Assembly: GCF_001010945.1 (NCBI RefSeq)
Contig: NZ_LBHB01000001.1
Span: 124,001 to 188,000, forward strand
Length of the DNA stretch: 64,000 nt
From: Aurantiacibacter luteus
GTDB lineage: Bacteria; Pseudomonadota; Alphaproteobacteria; Sphingomonadales; Sphingomonadaceae
Direction of reading: 5' to 3'
A model generated the notes under the pieces. That model did no database searches and was not told the DNA's origin. It saw nothing but the letters and a program-made list of their open reading frames with translations. Below are positions 1 to 9,387 of this stretch, piece by piece (the stretch's first letter is position 1; each line of letters opens with the position of its first letter). A program made the translations under genes and the position numbers.

Positions 1-1
1 G

Positions 2-337
2 CTGTGGTTCAAGCTGGACGCCGTGCCCGGCCGCATCAACGAACTGATGCTGACCATCGACGAGCCCGGCATTTATTACGGTCAGTGCATGGAGCTTTGC
101 GGCGCGCTGCACGGGTTCATGCCCATCGCCATCGAGGCGCGCACGCTGGAGGACTACAACGCCTGGGTGCAGACGCAGCCCGGCGGCATGACGGTGGAGC
201 AGGTCCGCGCGCAGGCGGCGCAGGAAGCCGCGGCCGCCGCCGCTCCCGCCGCTGCCGAGGACGCGGCCGAGCAGGACGGTCCCGCCGCCGAGGAAGAGAA
301 CGCCGAAGTCGCCGCCTCCGAAGGCCAGACCGCCTGA
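2..337 (+). CDS. coxB: Cytochrome c oxidase subunit II, C-terminal part
   Basis: This is the last 111 codons of subunit II; the start lies left of the window. The subunit carries the CuA centre that accepts electrons from cytochrome c on the periplasmic side. The CuA ligand set is visible as C29, E31, C33, H37 and M40 of the fragment, inside YYGQCMELCGALHGFM. After the cupredoxin domain (about residue 60 on) is an unusual 50-residue tail rich in Ala and Glu, probably disordered. coxA follows 53 bases downstream, so the two are likely co-transcribed. The identification is secure; the tail's role is unknown. Confidence 0.97.
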   Translation: MWFKLDAVPGRINELMLTIDEPGIYYGQCMELCGALHGFMPIAIEARTLEDYNAWVQTQPGGMTVEQVRAQAAQEAAAAAAPAAAEDAAEQDGPAAEEENAEVAASEGQTA

Positions 338-390
338 CCGCGCCGCCCGATTTAGAATAGACGCTTAAAGACAAGGTCCGAGAGACGAAC

Positions 391-2121
391 ATGGCCACCA
401 CCGCCGACGGCTTCACCGCCCACCACGATGCCGATCACGCCCACGCGCACCACGATGCCGATCACAAGCCCGGCTTCTTCGCGCGCTGGTTCATGTCCAC
501 GAACCACAAAGACATCGGCACGCTGTACCTGATCTTTGCGATCATCGCTGGCATCATCGGTGGCGCCGTGTCGGGTCTGATGCGCTGGGAGCTGGCAGAG
601 CCGGGGATTCAGGTGCTGGGCCAGATCATCCAGTTCATGGGCGGCGATGGCACCACCATCGAACAGCAGGGCCATATGTGGAACGTGCTGATCACCGCGC
701 ACGGCCTGATCATGGTGTTCTTCATGGTCATGCCGGCCATGATCGGCGGTTTCGGCAACTGGTTCGTGCCGCTGATGATCGGGGCACCGGACATGGCCTT
801 TCCGCGCATGAACAACATCTCGTTCTGGCTGACCGTGGCGGGCTTCGTCTCGCTGATGGCCAGCGCCTTCGTTCCCGGCGGCCCCGCCGGCAACGGTGCG
901 GGCACGGGCTGGACGGTCTATGCGCCGCTCTCGACCAAGGGCAGCGTCGGCCCGGCGGTGGACTTCGCGATCTTTTCGCTCCACCTCGCCGGTGCGGGCT
1001 CGATCCTGGGCGCGACCAACTTCATCACCACCATCTTCAACATGCGCGCGCCGGGCATGACGCTGCACAAGATGCCGCTGTTCGTGTGGTCGGTGCTGGT
1101 TACCGCCTTCCTGCTGCTGCTTGCGCTGCCGGTGCTGGCCGCGGCCATCACCATGCTGCTGACCGACCGCAACTTCGGCACCACCTTCTTCAATGCCGAC
1201 GGCGGCGGCGATCCGGTGCTCTACCAGCACCTGTTCTGGTTCTTCGGCCACCCCGAGGTCTACATCATGATCCTTCCGGGCTTCGGCATGATCAGCCAGA
1301 TCGTCGCGACCTTCAGCCGCAAGCCGGTGTTCGGCTATCTCGGCATGGCCTATGCCATGGTTGCGATCGGCGTGGTCGGCTTTGTCGTGTGGGCGCACCA
1401 CATGTACACCGTGGGCCTCAGCGTGAACACGAAGATGTACTTCACCGCCGCCACCATGGTTATTGCGGTGCCGACCGGCGTGAAGATCTTCAGCTGGATC
1501 GCCACGATGTGGGGCGGCTCGATCGAGTTCAAGAGCCCGATGGTCTGGGCGCTGGGCATGATCTTCCTGTTCACCGTCGGCGGCGTGACCGGCGTGGTGC
1601 TGGCCAACGGCGGCATCGACGACAACATGCACGACACCTACTACGTGGTGGCGCACTTCCACTACGTGCTGTCGATGGGCGCGGTGTTCAGCCTGTTCGC
1701 GGGCTGGTACTACTGGTTCCCCAAGATGTTCGGCCGCTGGCACAGCGAGTTCCTCGCCCACGTGCACTTCTGGCTGTTCTTCATCGGCGTGAACGTGATC
1801 TTCTTCCCGATGCACTTCCTGGGCCTGCAGGGGATGGCACGCCGCTATCCCGACTACACCCCGGCCTTCGAGCAATGGAACCACATCGCCAGCTGGGGCT
1901 ACGTGATCATGGCCGTGTCGATGCTCGTGTTCTTCGTGAACACCTTCTACGCCCTGTTCGCGGGCAAGAAGGCGCCGGGCAACTACTGGGGCGAAGGCGC
2001 GACGACGCTCGAGTGGAGCCTGTCGAGCCCGCCGCCGTTCCACCAGTTCGAGACGCTGCCGGTGATCGAGGAGCATCATTCGCACTACGATCACATCGGC
2101 GAGAAGCCCGCCAAGGCATAA
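391..2121 (+). CDS. coxA: Cytochrome c oxidase subunit I
   Basis: This 576-residue catalytic subunit of an aa3-type haem-copper oxidase reduces O2 to water and pumps protons. Visible ligands are H104 and H424 for haem a, H422 for haem a3, and H287, H336 and H337 for CuB. H287 and Y291 lie in GHPEVY, the cross-linked His-Tyr pair of type A oxidases. About twelve membrane spans are evident. The N-terminus is unusually His/Asp-rich (about residues 10-25) and the C-terminus carries a further EEHHSHYDH patch. It sits between coxB and ctaB in the oxidase operon. Confidence 0.99.
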   Translation: MATTADGFTAHHDADHAHAHHDADHKPGFFARWFMSTNHKDIGTLYLIFAIIAGIIGGAVSGLMRWELAEPGIQVLGQIIQFMGGDGTTIEQQGHMWNVLITAHGLIMVFFMVMPAMIGGFGNWFVPLMIGAPDMAFPRMNNISFWLTVAGFVSLMASAFVPGGPAGNGAGTGWTVYAPLSTKGSVGPAVDFAIFSLHLAGAGSILGATNFITTIFNMRAPGMTLHKMPLFVWSVLVTAFLLLLALPVLAAAITMLLTDRNFGTTFFNADGGGDPVLYQHLFWFFGHPEVYIMILPGFGMISQIVATFSRKPVFGYLGMAYAMVAIGVVGFVVWAHHMYTVGLSVNTKMYFTAATMVIAVPTGVKIFSWIATMWGGSIEFKSPMVWALGMIFLFTVGGVTGVVLANGGIDDNMHDTYYVVAHFHYVLSMGAVFSLFAGWYYWFPKMFGRWHSEFLAHVHFWLFFIGVNVIFFPMHFLGLQGMARRYPDYTPAFEQWNHIASWGYVIMAVSMLVFFVNTFYALFAGKKAPGNYWGEGATTLEWSLSSPPPFHQFETLPVIEEHHSHYDHIGEKPAKA

Positions 2122-2149
2122 CAGGCCTGGCCCGCAGACGAACACAGGG

Positions 2150-2181
2150 GAGGGGCGCACCGGCAACGGCAGGCGCCCCTC
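2150..2181 (+). terminator. Hairpin between coxA and ctaB
   Basis: A perfect 9-bp inverted repeat (GAGGGGCGC at 2150-2158, GCGCCCCTC at 2173-2181) lies in the 91-base gap. No T-run follows, so it is not a canonical intrinsic terminator. It may be a partial terminator or an mRNA stabiliser that sets coxBA expression apart from the assembly genes downstream. That role is inferred from the structure only. Confidence 0.45.
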
Positions 2182-2212
2182 GCCACATCGGGCCCAAACG
2201 ACGAACAGGACC

Positions 2213-3124
2213 ATGACCGCAACCGCCGCCCCCATCGCAACTCCGCTGCCGGCCGACTGGCGCGATTTCTTCGCGCTGACGAAGCCGCGGGTGATGACGC
2301 TGGTGGTGTTCACGGGGCTGTGCGGCCTGCTCGCCGCGCCGGGCCACATCCACCCGGTGCTGGGCTTCACCGCCATCCTGTGCATCGCGCTCGGCGCAGG
2401 CGGGGCGGCGGCGCTCAACCAGTGGTGGGAAGCGGACATTGACGCGCAGATGAAGCGCACTGCCAATCGCCCGCTGCCCGGCGGCCGGCTGCGGCGCGAG
2501 GACGCACGCGACTTCGGCCTGCTTCTCTCGGGCGCCTCGGTGCTGGTCATGGGCCTCGCCATCCACTGGCTGGCGGCCATCATTCTGGCCTTGAGCATCG
2601 TCTACTACGCCGTCGTCTACACCATGTGGCTGAAGCCGCGCACGCCGCAGAACATCGTCATCGGCGGCGGGGCGGGGGCCTTTCCGCCGCTGATCGGCTG
2701 GATCGCCGTGACGGGCGAGATCACGCTGATGCCGGTGCTGCTGTTCGCCATCATCTTCATGTGGACCCCGCCGCACTTCTGGGCGCTCGCGCTGTTCGTG
2801 AAGACCGATTACGCCAAGGCCGGCATCCCCATGATGCCCGTCGTCGCGGGCGAGCGGGCGACACGCCAGCAGATCCTCGCCTACGCCGCGATCCTCCTGC
2901 CGTTGGCCGCCGCGCCGTGGTTCATCGGTGGGACGGGCGCGATCTACGGCGTGGCCGCGCTGGCGCTGTCGGCGGTGTTCCTCGTGCTGAGCGTGCAGGT
3001 CGGCCTGCGCCGTTCGCAGCCGGACGATGCGATGCGGCCGGAGAAGCGGCTGTTCGCCTTTTCCATACTCTACCTGTTCGCGCTGTTCGGCGCGCTCGTC
3101 ATCGACCGATTGGTGCTTGCATGA
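2213..3124 (+). CDS. ctaB: Protohaem IX farnesyltransferase (haem O synthase)
   Basis: This 303-residue multi-span membrane prenyltransferase of the UbiA superfamily transfers farnesyl diphosphate to haem b to make haem O, the precursor of haem A for CoxA. The Asp-rich substrate motif is seen as [15 protein letters not shown] in the first cytoplasmic loop, followed by NRPLPGG. A second conserved loop contains [14 protein letters not shown]. Length and motifs are normal for CtaB/CyoE. Its stop codon overlaps the next start (ATGA), which implies translational coupling within the oxidase assembly operon. Confidence 0.97.
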   Translation: MTATAAPIATPLPADWRDFFALTKPRVMTLVVFTGLCGLLAAPGHIHPVLGFTAILCIALGAGGAAALNQWWEADIDAQMKRTANRPLPGGRLRREDARDFGLLLSGASVLVMGLAIHWLAAIILALSIVYYAVVYTMWLKPRTPQNIVIGGGAGAFPPLIGWIAVTGEITLMPVLLFAIIFMWTPPHFWALALFVKTDYAKAGIPMMPVVAGERATRQQILAYAAILLPLAAAPWFIGGTGAIYGVAALALSAVFLVLSVQVGLRRSQPDDAMRPEKRLFAFSILYLFALFGALVIDRLVLA

Positions 3125-3246
3125 CCCCCCAAGAAAAAGCCGAGTTCGACCGCCGCCGCCGCCAGCGCAACCTGGTGGTCGGCGCCGTGCTGCTGGGCTT
3201 CGTGATCCTGTTCTACGCCATCACCATCGTCAGGATGGGCGACTGA
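3121..3246 (+). CDS. 41-residue single-span membrane protein in the cox operon
   Basis: This very short gene encodes an N-terminal charged stretch ([10 protein letters not shown]) and one membrane helix at about residues 19-37. It overlaps ctaB by ATGA at its start and ctaG by TGATG at its end, so all three are translationally coupled. Small proteins of this type recur between ctaB and ctaG in alphaproteobacteria and are presumed to be oxidase assembly or accessory factors. No catalytic residue is visible. The double overlap and conserved setting make it a real gene; its function is inferred from context only. Confidence 0.85.
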   Translation: MTPQEKAEFDRRRRQRNLVVGAVLLGFVILFYAITIVRMGD

Positions 3247-3860
3247 TGGCCGCGCTCACTCTGGATGCGCGCAATCGCCGCACGATGGGCTGGGCCTTCC
3301 TCGGCGCGCTCGCCATGCTGGCGCTGGGCTTCGCCTCGGTGCCGCTCTACCGCCTGTTCTGCCAGGTCACGGGCTTCGGCGGGACCACGCAGGTCGCGAC
3401 GATGAGCGAGGCGCAGCTTGCCGAACAGCAGGCGGCGAGCGCGGGCGGGCGCACCTTCTCGATACGCTTCGACGCCAATACCGCGCGCGATATGCCGTGG
3501 GAATTCGCCCCCGTGCAGCGGACCGACACCGTCGCCGTCGGCCAGCGCGACATGGCGACCTACATCGCCCGCAACGATTCGAGCGTACCCATCACCGGCA
3601 CCGCCACCTTCAACGTGGAGCCGGAAGCGGCGGGAATCCATTTCAAGAAGATCCAGTGCTTCTGCTTCACCGAACAGGTGCTGCAACCGGGGCAGGAGGT
3701 GCGGATGCCCGTCCTCTATTTCGTCGATCCGGCGATCCTCGACGATCCCGATCTCGACGGGGTGGAGCAGATCACCCTGTCTTACACTTTCCACCGCAAG
3801 CCCGGAGACACGGTAGCCGCCGATGCGGCTGCCGCGGGCAAGGGCGAACAACCCAGCTAA
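3246..3860 (+). CDS. ctaG: Cytochrome c oxidase assembly protein CtaG/Cox11
   Basis: This 204-residue membrane-anchored copper chaperone helps insert CuB into subunit I. It has one N-terminal membrane helix (about residues 14-34) and a periplasmic Ig-like domain. The copper-binding pair is visible in IQCFCF (C138 and C140). A further Cys at residue 39, just after the helix, matches the family. The ATG is chosen because it overlaps the upstream stop as TGATG and directly precedes the anchor helix. It belongs with coxA, ctaB and coxC. Confidence 0.97.
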   Translation: MAALTLDARNRRTMGWAFLGALAMLALGFASVPLYRLFCQVTGFGGTTQVATMSEAQLAEQQAASAGGRTFSIRFDANTARDMPWEFAPVQRTDTVAVGQRDMATYIARNDSSVPITGTATFNVEPEAAGIHFKKIQCFCFTEQVLQPGQEVRMPVLYFVDPAILDDPDLDGVEQITLSYTFHRKPGDTVAADAAAAGKGEQPS

Positions 3861-3927
3861 GGCTCTGGACCCGCGCGGTTGCGAGGGTTAAGGGCATCCA
3901 CGAAACCAAGGTTCAGGAAGACACACG

Positions 3928-4758
3928 ATGGCCGGCGCCAAGAACCACGATTACCACATTCTCGCCCCCGACATCTGGCCGTTCATCGGCGCTCTGGCGG
4001 GGCTGACCTTCACCTCCGGCATGGTCATGTTCATGCACCAGGAGTTCTTCGGCGACCTGTGGCACGTGGTGCTGTGGGCGGGCGTCGCCCTGCTGATCGC
4101 CACCTTCTTCGGTTGGTTCACCAAGATCGTGAACGAGGCGCAGCGCGGCGACCACACCCCGGTGGTGCAGTTGCACATGCGCTACGGCATGATCCTGTTC
4201 ATCGCCTCGGAGGTCATGTTCTTCGTCGGCTGGTTCTGGAGCTTCTTCGACTTCGCGCTGTTCCCCAACACGCTGTCGGAGGTGATCGGCGGCGAGTTCC
4301 CGCCCAAGGCGATCGAGGCGGTGATCGATCCGTTCAGCCTGCCGCTGCTCAACACCATCATCCTGCTGACTTCGGGCACCACGGTTACCTGGGCGCACCA
4401 TGCGCTTATCCATGGTGATCGCGACGGCCTGAAGAAGGGTTTGTGGCTGACCATTGCGCTGGGCGTGCTGTTCAGCGCCATCCAGGCCTACGAGTATGCG
4501 CACGCCCCGTTCGACTTCGGCGGCAACACCTATTCCAGCGCCTTCTACATGGCGACGGGTTTCCACGGCTTCCACGTGCTGGTCGGCACCATCTTCCTCG
4601 CCGTCTGCCTGTTCCGCGCCTACAAGGGCCATTTCACCCCGCGCCAGCACTTCGGCTTCGAGGCGGCGGCCTGGTACTGGCACTTCGTCGACGTGGTGTG
4701 GCTGTTCCTCTTCATCGTCGTCTACGTCTGGGGCGGCTGGGGTGCCGAAATCCACTAG
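3928..4758 (+). CDS. coxC: Cytochrome c oxidase subunit III
   Basis: This 276-residue membrane subunit stabilises the catalytic core of the aa3 oxidase and supports its long-term turnover. Seven membrane spans and the family signatures are present: SEVMFFVGWFWSFFD, TSGTTVTWAHHA and a C-terminal AAAWYWHFVDVVWLF. The gene lies 67 bases after ctaG in the standard coxB-coxA-ctaB-ctaG-coxC order. Nothing is missing relative to the family. Confidence 0.98.
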   Translation: MAGAKNHDYHILAPDIWPFIGALAGLTFTSGMVMFMHQEFFGDLWHVVLWAGVALLIATFFGWFTKIVNEAQRGDHTPVVQLHMRYGMILFIASEVMFFVGWFWSFFDFALFPNTLSEVIGGEFPPKAIEAVIDPFSLPLLNTIILLTSGTTVTWAHHALIHGDRDGLKKGLWLTIALGVLFSAIQAYEYAHAPFDFGGNTYSSAFYMATGFHGFHVLVGTIFLAVCLFRAYKGHFTPRQHFGFEAAAWYWHFVDVVWLFLFIVVYVWGGWGAEIH

Positions 4759-4767
4759 GTACCCTGC

Positions 4768-5163
4768 GTGAGCGACAGTCCGACACCGAGCAAGGGGCAG
4801 CCCGCGATCCGCGAGGCTGCCCTTTTCGGTCTTTGCCCACGCTGCGGCGCGAAAACGCTGTTCGCCGGCTGGGCGCGGTTTTCCGAGCGGTGTTCGGCCT
4901 GCGGGCTGGACTTCAGCCGATTCAACGTGGGCGACGGGCCCGCGGCCTTTCTCATCCTGATCGTCGGCTCGCTGGTCGTCGGCCTCGCCATTTGGCTGCA
5001 ACTGGCGTTCGAGCCGCCGTGGTGGGTCCACGTATTGCTGTGGGTGCCGCTGACGACCGTGGGCGTGCTGGCATTGCTGCGTGTCACCAAGGCATGGTTG
5101 CTGGCGATGGAATTCCGCCAGAGCGCGGCCGAGCATCGGCATGAGGGCGGGGCGGACGAATGA
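4768..5163 (+). CDS. DUF983 family membrane protein with zinc-ribbon-like cysteines
   Basis: This 131-residue protein starts with GTG nine bases after coxC. Two Cys pairs, LCPRCG (C23, C26) and CSACG (C42, C45), form a zinc-ribbon-like N-terminus. Two membrane helices follow (about 58-80 and 86-106). DUF983 proteins lie between coxC and surf1 in many alphaproteobacteria and are assumed to serve oxidase biogenesis, but the exact role is not established. The stop overlaps the surf1 start (ATGA). Confidence 0.92.
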   Translation: MSDSPTPSKGQPAIREAALFGLCPRCGAKTLFAGWARFSERCSACGLDFSRFNVGDGPAAFLILIVGSLVVGLAIWLQLAFEPPWWVHVLLWVPLTTVGVLALLRVTKAWLLAMEFRQSAAEHRHEGGADE

Positions 5164-5774
5164 TGCGCCGCCTGCCCGTGATCCCCACGATTGTCGTCAC
5201 CCTCGCCGCCGCGACGATGGTTGCGCTGGGGTTCTGGCAGCTCGGGCGCAAGGAGGAGAAGGAGGCGCTGCTGGCGACCTTTGCCCGTAATGCCGCCGAT
5301 ACCGGGGTGCGCGACTTTTCCGCGGTCGAGCCGTCGCTGGCGACCTATCGCCGCGTCCGTCTCGACTGTCGTTCGCCGTCCGGCTGGAACGCCGTCGCCG
5401 GTCGCAGCGCTTCCGGCAGGAGTGGTTACGTCCACCGATACGACTGCGGCGTCTTTGCCGGGGACGGTCAAGCCGCGAGCCCGGTTGTCGGCGAAATCGG
5501 CTGGTCGCCGGGTCCCCAGCAACCGAGCTTCGCAGGCGGTGAAATCGTCGGCAGGCTCGCGCAGTCGGGCGAGGGCTACAAGATCGTTTCCGAGGACGGG
5601 CTGGCGGGTCTGGAGCCCTCGGCTCAGCCCGATCCGCGCGACCTGCCCAACAACCACCTCGCCTACGCCGGACAGTGGTTCTTCTTCGCGTTGACGGCGC
5701 TCGTCATCTACTGGCTGGCCCTGCGGCGGCGCTGGCGCGACCGTGGCAGAGACCAAGGCAGGGACCGGGGCTGA
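5160..5774 (+). CDS. surf1: SURF1 family oxidase assembly protein
   Basis: This 204-residue inner-membrane protein is needed for haem a insertion or early assembly of cytochrome oxidase. It shows the family architecture: an N-terminal membrane helix ending in GFWQLGRKEEKEALL (the WQL-R-K signature), a periplasmic domain, and a C-terminal helix at about 165-190. It is shorter than many SURF1 proteins (often about 230-250 residues) but both anchors are intact. Two adjacent ATG codons (5160, 5163) are possible starts; the first overlaps the upstream stop. Confidence 0.93.
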   Translation: MMRRLPVIPTIVVTLAAATMVALGFWQLGRKEEKEALLATFARNAADTGVRDFSAVEPSLATYRRVRLDCRSPSGWNAVAGRSASGRSGYVHRYDCGVFAGDGQAASPVVGEIGWSPGPQQPSFAGGEIVGRLAQSGEGYKIVSEDGLAGLEPSAQPDPRDLPNNHLAYAGQWFFFALTALVIYWLALRRRWRDRGRDQGRDRG

Positions 5775-5838
5775 GGTTCCTCCCGGTCAAGCACAGCTTG
5801 CTTGCCGCCTGCGGGGTGCCTCGCTAGTCCGGCGCGCG

Positions 5839-7251
5839 ATGCGATACATCTCCACCCGTGGCGGCGCTCCGGCGCTGGATTTCGAGGGCGCGACGCTGGC
5901 CGGCCTCGCGCCGGACGGCGGGCTCTATGTGCCGGAGAGCTGGCCGCAGCTCTCGCCGGACGAGATTCGGGCGATGCGCGGCCAGCCCTACTGGCAGGTG
6001 GCGACCACCGTGATGGCTCCCTTCGTCGAGGGCAGCCTGAGCCGGGACGAACTGATCGCCCTTTGCCAGTCCGCCTACGGCACCTTCAGCCACGCCGCGG
6101 TCACGCCGCTGGTGCAGCTGGGCGAGGGCGACTGGCTGCTCGAGCTGTTCCACGGCCCCACGCTCGCCTTCAAGGACGTGGCGCTGCAACTGCTCGGCCG
6201 CCTGTTCGAGACCTTTCTTGCCCGCCGCAGCGATCACCTGACCATCGTCGGCGCGACCAGCGGCGACACCGGCAGCGCCGCGATCCACGCGGTGGCGGAC
6301 CGTGCCAACATCGACGTGTTCATGCTCCACCCCGAAGGCCGGGTAAGCGAAGTGCAGCGCCGGCAGATGACCACCGTCAGCGCCGCCAACGTCCACAACA
6401 TCGCCATCGGCGGCAGCTTCGACGACGCGCAAGCGATGGTGAAGCGGATGTTCGCCGACCGCAGCATGACGGACCGCTTTCACGTGGCCGCCGTCAATTC
6501 CATCAACTGGGCGCGGCTGATGGCGCAGGTGGTTTACTATTTCTACGCCGCCGTGCAGCTTGGCGCGCCCGAGCGCAAGGTTGGCTTCAGCGTGCCGACG
6601 GGCAATTTCGGTGATGTCTTCGCGGGCTATGTCGCGGCGCGGATGGGACTGCCGGTCGAGCGCTTGGTCGTCGCCACCAACGTCAACGACATCCTTCACC
6701 GCGCGCTGTCGGCGGGCGACTACTCGCAAGGGCAGGTGACCCCCACGGATGCTCCGAGCATGGATATCCAGGTCTCCAGCAACTTCGAGCGGCTGCTGTT
6801 CTGCGAAGGCGGAAGGGACGGGGCGGCGCTGGCCGAACAGATGCGCGGGTTCGAGGCGTCGAAGGCCATGCGGCTGACCAATGCCCAGCGGGAAGGGGCT
6901 GCGGGTCTGTTCGCCTCGCTGGCGGTCGCCCCGGAGGCGATGAATGCGGCCATGCGCCACACTTACGAAACGAGCGGTCAGGTCATCGACCCGCACACTG
7001 CCATCGGCCTTCAAGCCGCGCGCCGGCTGCGCGAGGCGGGCACGATCGACAGCGCCGTGCCCGTGGTCACCCTCGCCACCGCACATCCGGCCAAGTTCCC
7101 CGACGCGGTCGAGCGGGCCACCGGCGTGCGTCCCGAACTGCCCCCGCGCACGGGCGACCTGTTCGAGCGCGAGGAGCGATACGAGACGCTGCCGGGCGAC
7201 TACGAGGCCGTGCGCGACTACGTTGCGGCGCGCGCTACTGCGGTGAGCTGA
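5839..7251 (+). CDS. thrC: Threonine synthase
   Basis: This 470-residue PLP enzyme converts O-phosphohomoserine to threonine. The PLP lysine is K112 in GPTLAFKDVALQ, and the phosphate-binding stretch GATSGDTGSAA follows. The start at 5839 (MRYISTRGGAP) is chosen because family members begin with this strand; an in-frame GTG at 5743 would run back into surf1 and adds no family sequence. It is the first non-oxidase gene after the cox cluster, an arrangement I recall as common in sphingomonads. It overlaps the next gene by TGATG. Confidence 0.97.
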   Translation: MRYISTRGGAPALDFEGATLAGLAPDGGLYVPESWPQLSPDEIRAMRGQPYWQVATTVMAPFVEGSLSRDELIALCQSAYGTFSHAAVTPLVQLGEGDWLLELFHGPTLAFKDVALQLLGRLFETFLARRSDHLTIVGATSGDTGSAAIHAVADRANIDVFMLHPEGRVSEVQRRQMTTVSAANVHNIAIGGSFDDAQAMVKRMFADRSMTDRFHVAAVNSINWARLMAQVVYYFYAAVQLGAPERKVGFSVPTGNFGDVFAGYVAARMGLPVERLVVATNVNDILHRALSAGDYSQGQVTPTDAPSMDIQVSSNFERLLFCEGGRDGAALAEQMRGFEASKAMRLTNAQREGAAGLFASLAVAPEAMNAAMRHTYETSGQVIDPHTAIGLQAARRLREAGTIDSAVPVVTLATAHPAKFPDAVERATGVRPELPPRTGDLFEREERYETLPGDYEAVRDYVAARATAVS

Positions 7252-8144
7252 TGGCTGACCTCGCCACCCAACCCGTCTTGATGGTCGGTGAGCCGTGGAC
7301 CGACTACGGCCTGATCGACAGCGGCAACGGGCGCAAGCTCGAGCGCTACGGCCCCTACCGTTTCGTCCGCCCCGAACCGCAGGCCATGTGGCAGCCGCGC
7401 CTGCCGACAGGCGAATGGCGCGCGCACGCGGAGTTCGTCCCCGGTAGCGACGAGGACGGTGGCGGGCGCTGGCAGTTCGCCGACGATGTGCCGCGCGAGG
7501 GATGGCTGCTCGGCTGGGCCGATGTCCGCTTCACCGCGCAGTGCACGCCCTTCCGCCATCTCGGCTTCTTCCCCGACATGGCCCCGGTGTGGGAATGGAT
7601 GCGCGGGCAACTGGCGGGGCGGGAGGAAGCGCAGACCCTCAACCTGTTCGGCTACACCGGCGTTGGCAGCCTGGCGCTCAGCGGGTGCGGTCCCGTCACC
7701 CACGTCGATGCCAGCAAGAAATCCGTTGCCCAGGCGCGCGAGAACGCCGCGCTTTCAGGCATGGAGGATCGCAAGGTCCGCTGGCTGGTGGACGATGCCG
7801 CCAAGTTCGCCGCGCGCGAGGTTCGGCGGGGCAAGCGTTATGACGGGATCATCCTCGACCCGCCCAAGTTCGGGCGCGGGCCGGGCGGCGAGGTCTGGCG
7901 GCTGGAGGAAGGCCTGCCGCCGCTGATCGCCGACTGCCGCCGGCTGCTGGACGACGACAGCCGCTTCCTGTTCCTTACCGTCTATGCCGTCAGAATGAGC
8001 TCGTTCGCCATCGGCGGCCTGCTGGCCGAGGCCATGGCGGGCCTGCCCGGCACGGTCGAGCACGGCGAACTGGCGGTGCGCGAAGAAGGGGAGGGCGGCC
8101 GCCTGCTGCCCACCGCCATCTTCGCCCGTTGGCGGCGCGACTAG
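7251..8144 (+). CDS. RlmI-like class I SAM-dependent methyltransferase
   Basis: This 297-residue predicted RNA methyltransferase has a Rossmann SAM-binding fold: NLFGYTGVGSLALSG holds the glycine-rich loop, HVDASKKSV the acidic end of beta 2, and ILDPPKFGRG the DPPKFGR catalytic signature shared with RlmI/RlmK 23S rRNA cytosine methyltransferases. It lacks the N-terminal PUA domain of RlmI, so the exact target is uncertain. Its start overlaps the thrC stop, and its stop is shared with the convergent DUF1499 gene in a CTAG tetranucleotide. Confidence 0.9.
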   Translation: MADLATQPVLMVGEPWTDYGLIDSGNGRKLERYGPYRFVRPEPQAMWQPRLPTGEWRAHAEFVPGSDEDGGGRWQFADDVPREGWLLGWADVRFTAQCTPFRHLGFFPDMAPVWEWMRGQLAGREEAQTLNLFGYTGVGSLALSGCGPVTHVDASKKSVAQARENAALSGMEDRKVRWLVDDAAKFAAREVRRGKRYDGIILDPPKFGRGPGGEVWRLEEGLPPLIADCRRLLDDDSRFLFLTVYAVRMSSFAIGGLLAEAMAGLPGTVEHGELAVREEGEGGRLLPTAIFARWRRD

Positions 8145-8932
8145 CCCCCGTTCTTCAGGTCGATCAGGAATTCGCGGATGCGCGCGGCGTTGTAGCCGAG
8201 ATCGCTGCCGCCCACGCGGCTGACCGAGCGCATGTCCACCCGCGTGCTGCCGTCGGCGATCGGCGTCGCCTCCACGATCACGTCGTCGCGGAACCGCAGG
8301 TACCCGGCGTAGGCGGTGGCTTCCATGTGCCCGGTGGCCGGATCGTAGGCGGCGATGTCCCAGCCCTTCTGCTCGGCCAGCGCGCGGGCGCGGGCGAGCA
8401 CCTGCGCTGGCGCCTCGTTCACGATGATCGGCTGGATGTCGGGGTAGCCCTCGCGGTGCATGGCGCGCCAGGCCTCGATGTCGCCGTCGAACTGCTTGAG
8501 GTTGTCTTCGCGCAAGGGCAGCGTGACGAATTGCGGCGGATCGTCCACGTCGGTAGTGACGTCGTGCATGTTGGGATTGGCCTGCGCCGGTCCCATGACC
8601 GCGGCGTAGAACACGCCCGCCATGCCCAGCCCGATGACCAGCGCCACGATGCCCGCGAGCCGGCCCGGGGTCTTGCGGATCGCAGCCCAGATCACCGCGA
8701 TCAGGCCGATCAGCGCACTGGCGAGGCCGATATAGTTCGATTTCACGTACCAGCCGAAGCCCGTCAGCTTGTCGATCACGTCGAAGCGCGCCAGCGTCAG
8801 CATCAGGCCGGCGATCAGCAGCGCCAGCAGCGCGCCGCCGAGCGCGAAGACGCCGATGCGCCACGACCAGGCCGGGTGCCGCCTCGCGGGGCTGGCGGTG
8901 GTCGCGGGTTGGTCATGAATTTCGTCGGTCAT
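8141..8932 (-). CDS. DUF1499 membrane protein
   Basis: This 263-residue protein has three predicted membrane helices in its first half (about residues 25-120), then a soluble DUF1499 domain. The conserved pattern includes the aromatic/acidic stretch YLRFRDDVIVEATP and SVSRVGGSDLGYNAARI near the end. The biochemical function of DUF1499 is unknown. The start MTDEIHD is preferred over an in-frame codon 57 bases upstream because it puts the first helix in the usual place. It is divergent from folB and convergent with the methyltransferase gene. Confidence 0.88.
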   Translation of the reverse strand: MTDEIHDQPATTASPARRHPAWSWRIGVFALGGALLALLIAGLMLTLARFDVIDKLTGFGWYVKSNYIGLASALIGLIAVIWAAIRKTPGRLAGIVALVIGLGMAGVFYAAVMGPAQANPNMHDVTTDVDDPPQFVTLPLREDNLKQFDGDIEAWRAMHREGYPDIQPIIVNEAPAQVLARARALAEQKGWDIAAYDPATGHMEATAYAGYLRFRDDVIVEATPIADGSTRVDMRSVSRVGGSDLGYNAARIREFLIDLKNGG

Positions 8933-9018
8933 CTTTGCAGGTCCCTGTTCGTGTCCCTGACGGATAGGGCGTGCCCGACCGCTTGCCAAGCGGCGCGGCG
9001 GCGCTAGGGTCGCCGCGC

Positions 9019-9387
9019 ATGGGAGACAGCCTTTATCTCGAGCTCGCCGATTTCGAGCACATGGTTCACACCGGCATCTATTCCGAGGAAACCGGCAAGC
9101 CGCAACCGCTGCGCTTCACGGTGCGGGTCAGGCTGAAGGCGCCCGCGTTCTTCCATTCCGACATGCCGCTCGACCAGAGCAAAAACTACATGGACCTGAA
9201 GTTCGCCTGCTCGGATGCGCTGGGCGATACCCATTACAAGCTGATCGAGGCGGTGGCCGATCACGTGTGCGAAACTCTGTTCCTGCAGGACAGGCGCGTG
9301 GAGGAGGTGCGGGTGAAGATCGTCAAGCTGGCGCTGTCCGAAGCGAACGAGAGCATCGGCATCACCCTGACGCGGCAGCGCAAGTGA
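9019..9387 (+). CDS. folB: Dihydroneopterin aldolase family protein
   Basis: This 122-residue tunnelling-fold protein resembles FolB, which cleaves dihydroneopterin in folate synthesis. Family features are the N-terminal DFEHMVHTGIYSEE (usually hhGxhpxE) and the C-terminal strand VRVKIVKLALSEANESIGI. The catalytic Glu-Lys arrangement is only partly recognisable here, so epimerase or aldolase activity cannot be told apart. The ATG at 9019 is chosen because upstream residues have no family similarity. Its stop overlaps the GTG start of the next gene (GTGA). Confidence 0.88.
   Translation: MGDSLYLELADFEHMVHTGIYSEETGKPQPLRFTVRVRLKAPAFFHSDMPLDQSKNYMDLKFACSDALGDTHYKLIEAVADHVCETLFLQDRRVEEVRVKIVKLALSEANESIGITLTRQRK

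Noticed and set aside
352-2598. A 748-residue open frame antisense to coxA and ctaB
   Set aside because: It is low in hydrophobic structure, rich in His, Arg and Ala, has no family motif and lies fully opposite two certain genes. Such frames are expected in GC-rich coding DNA.
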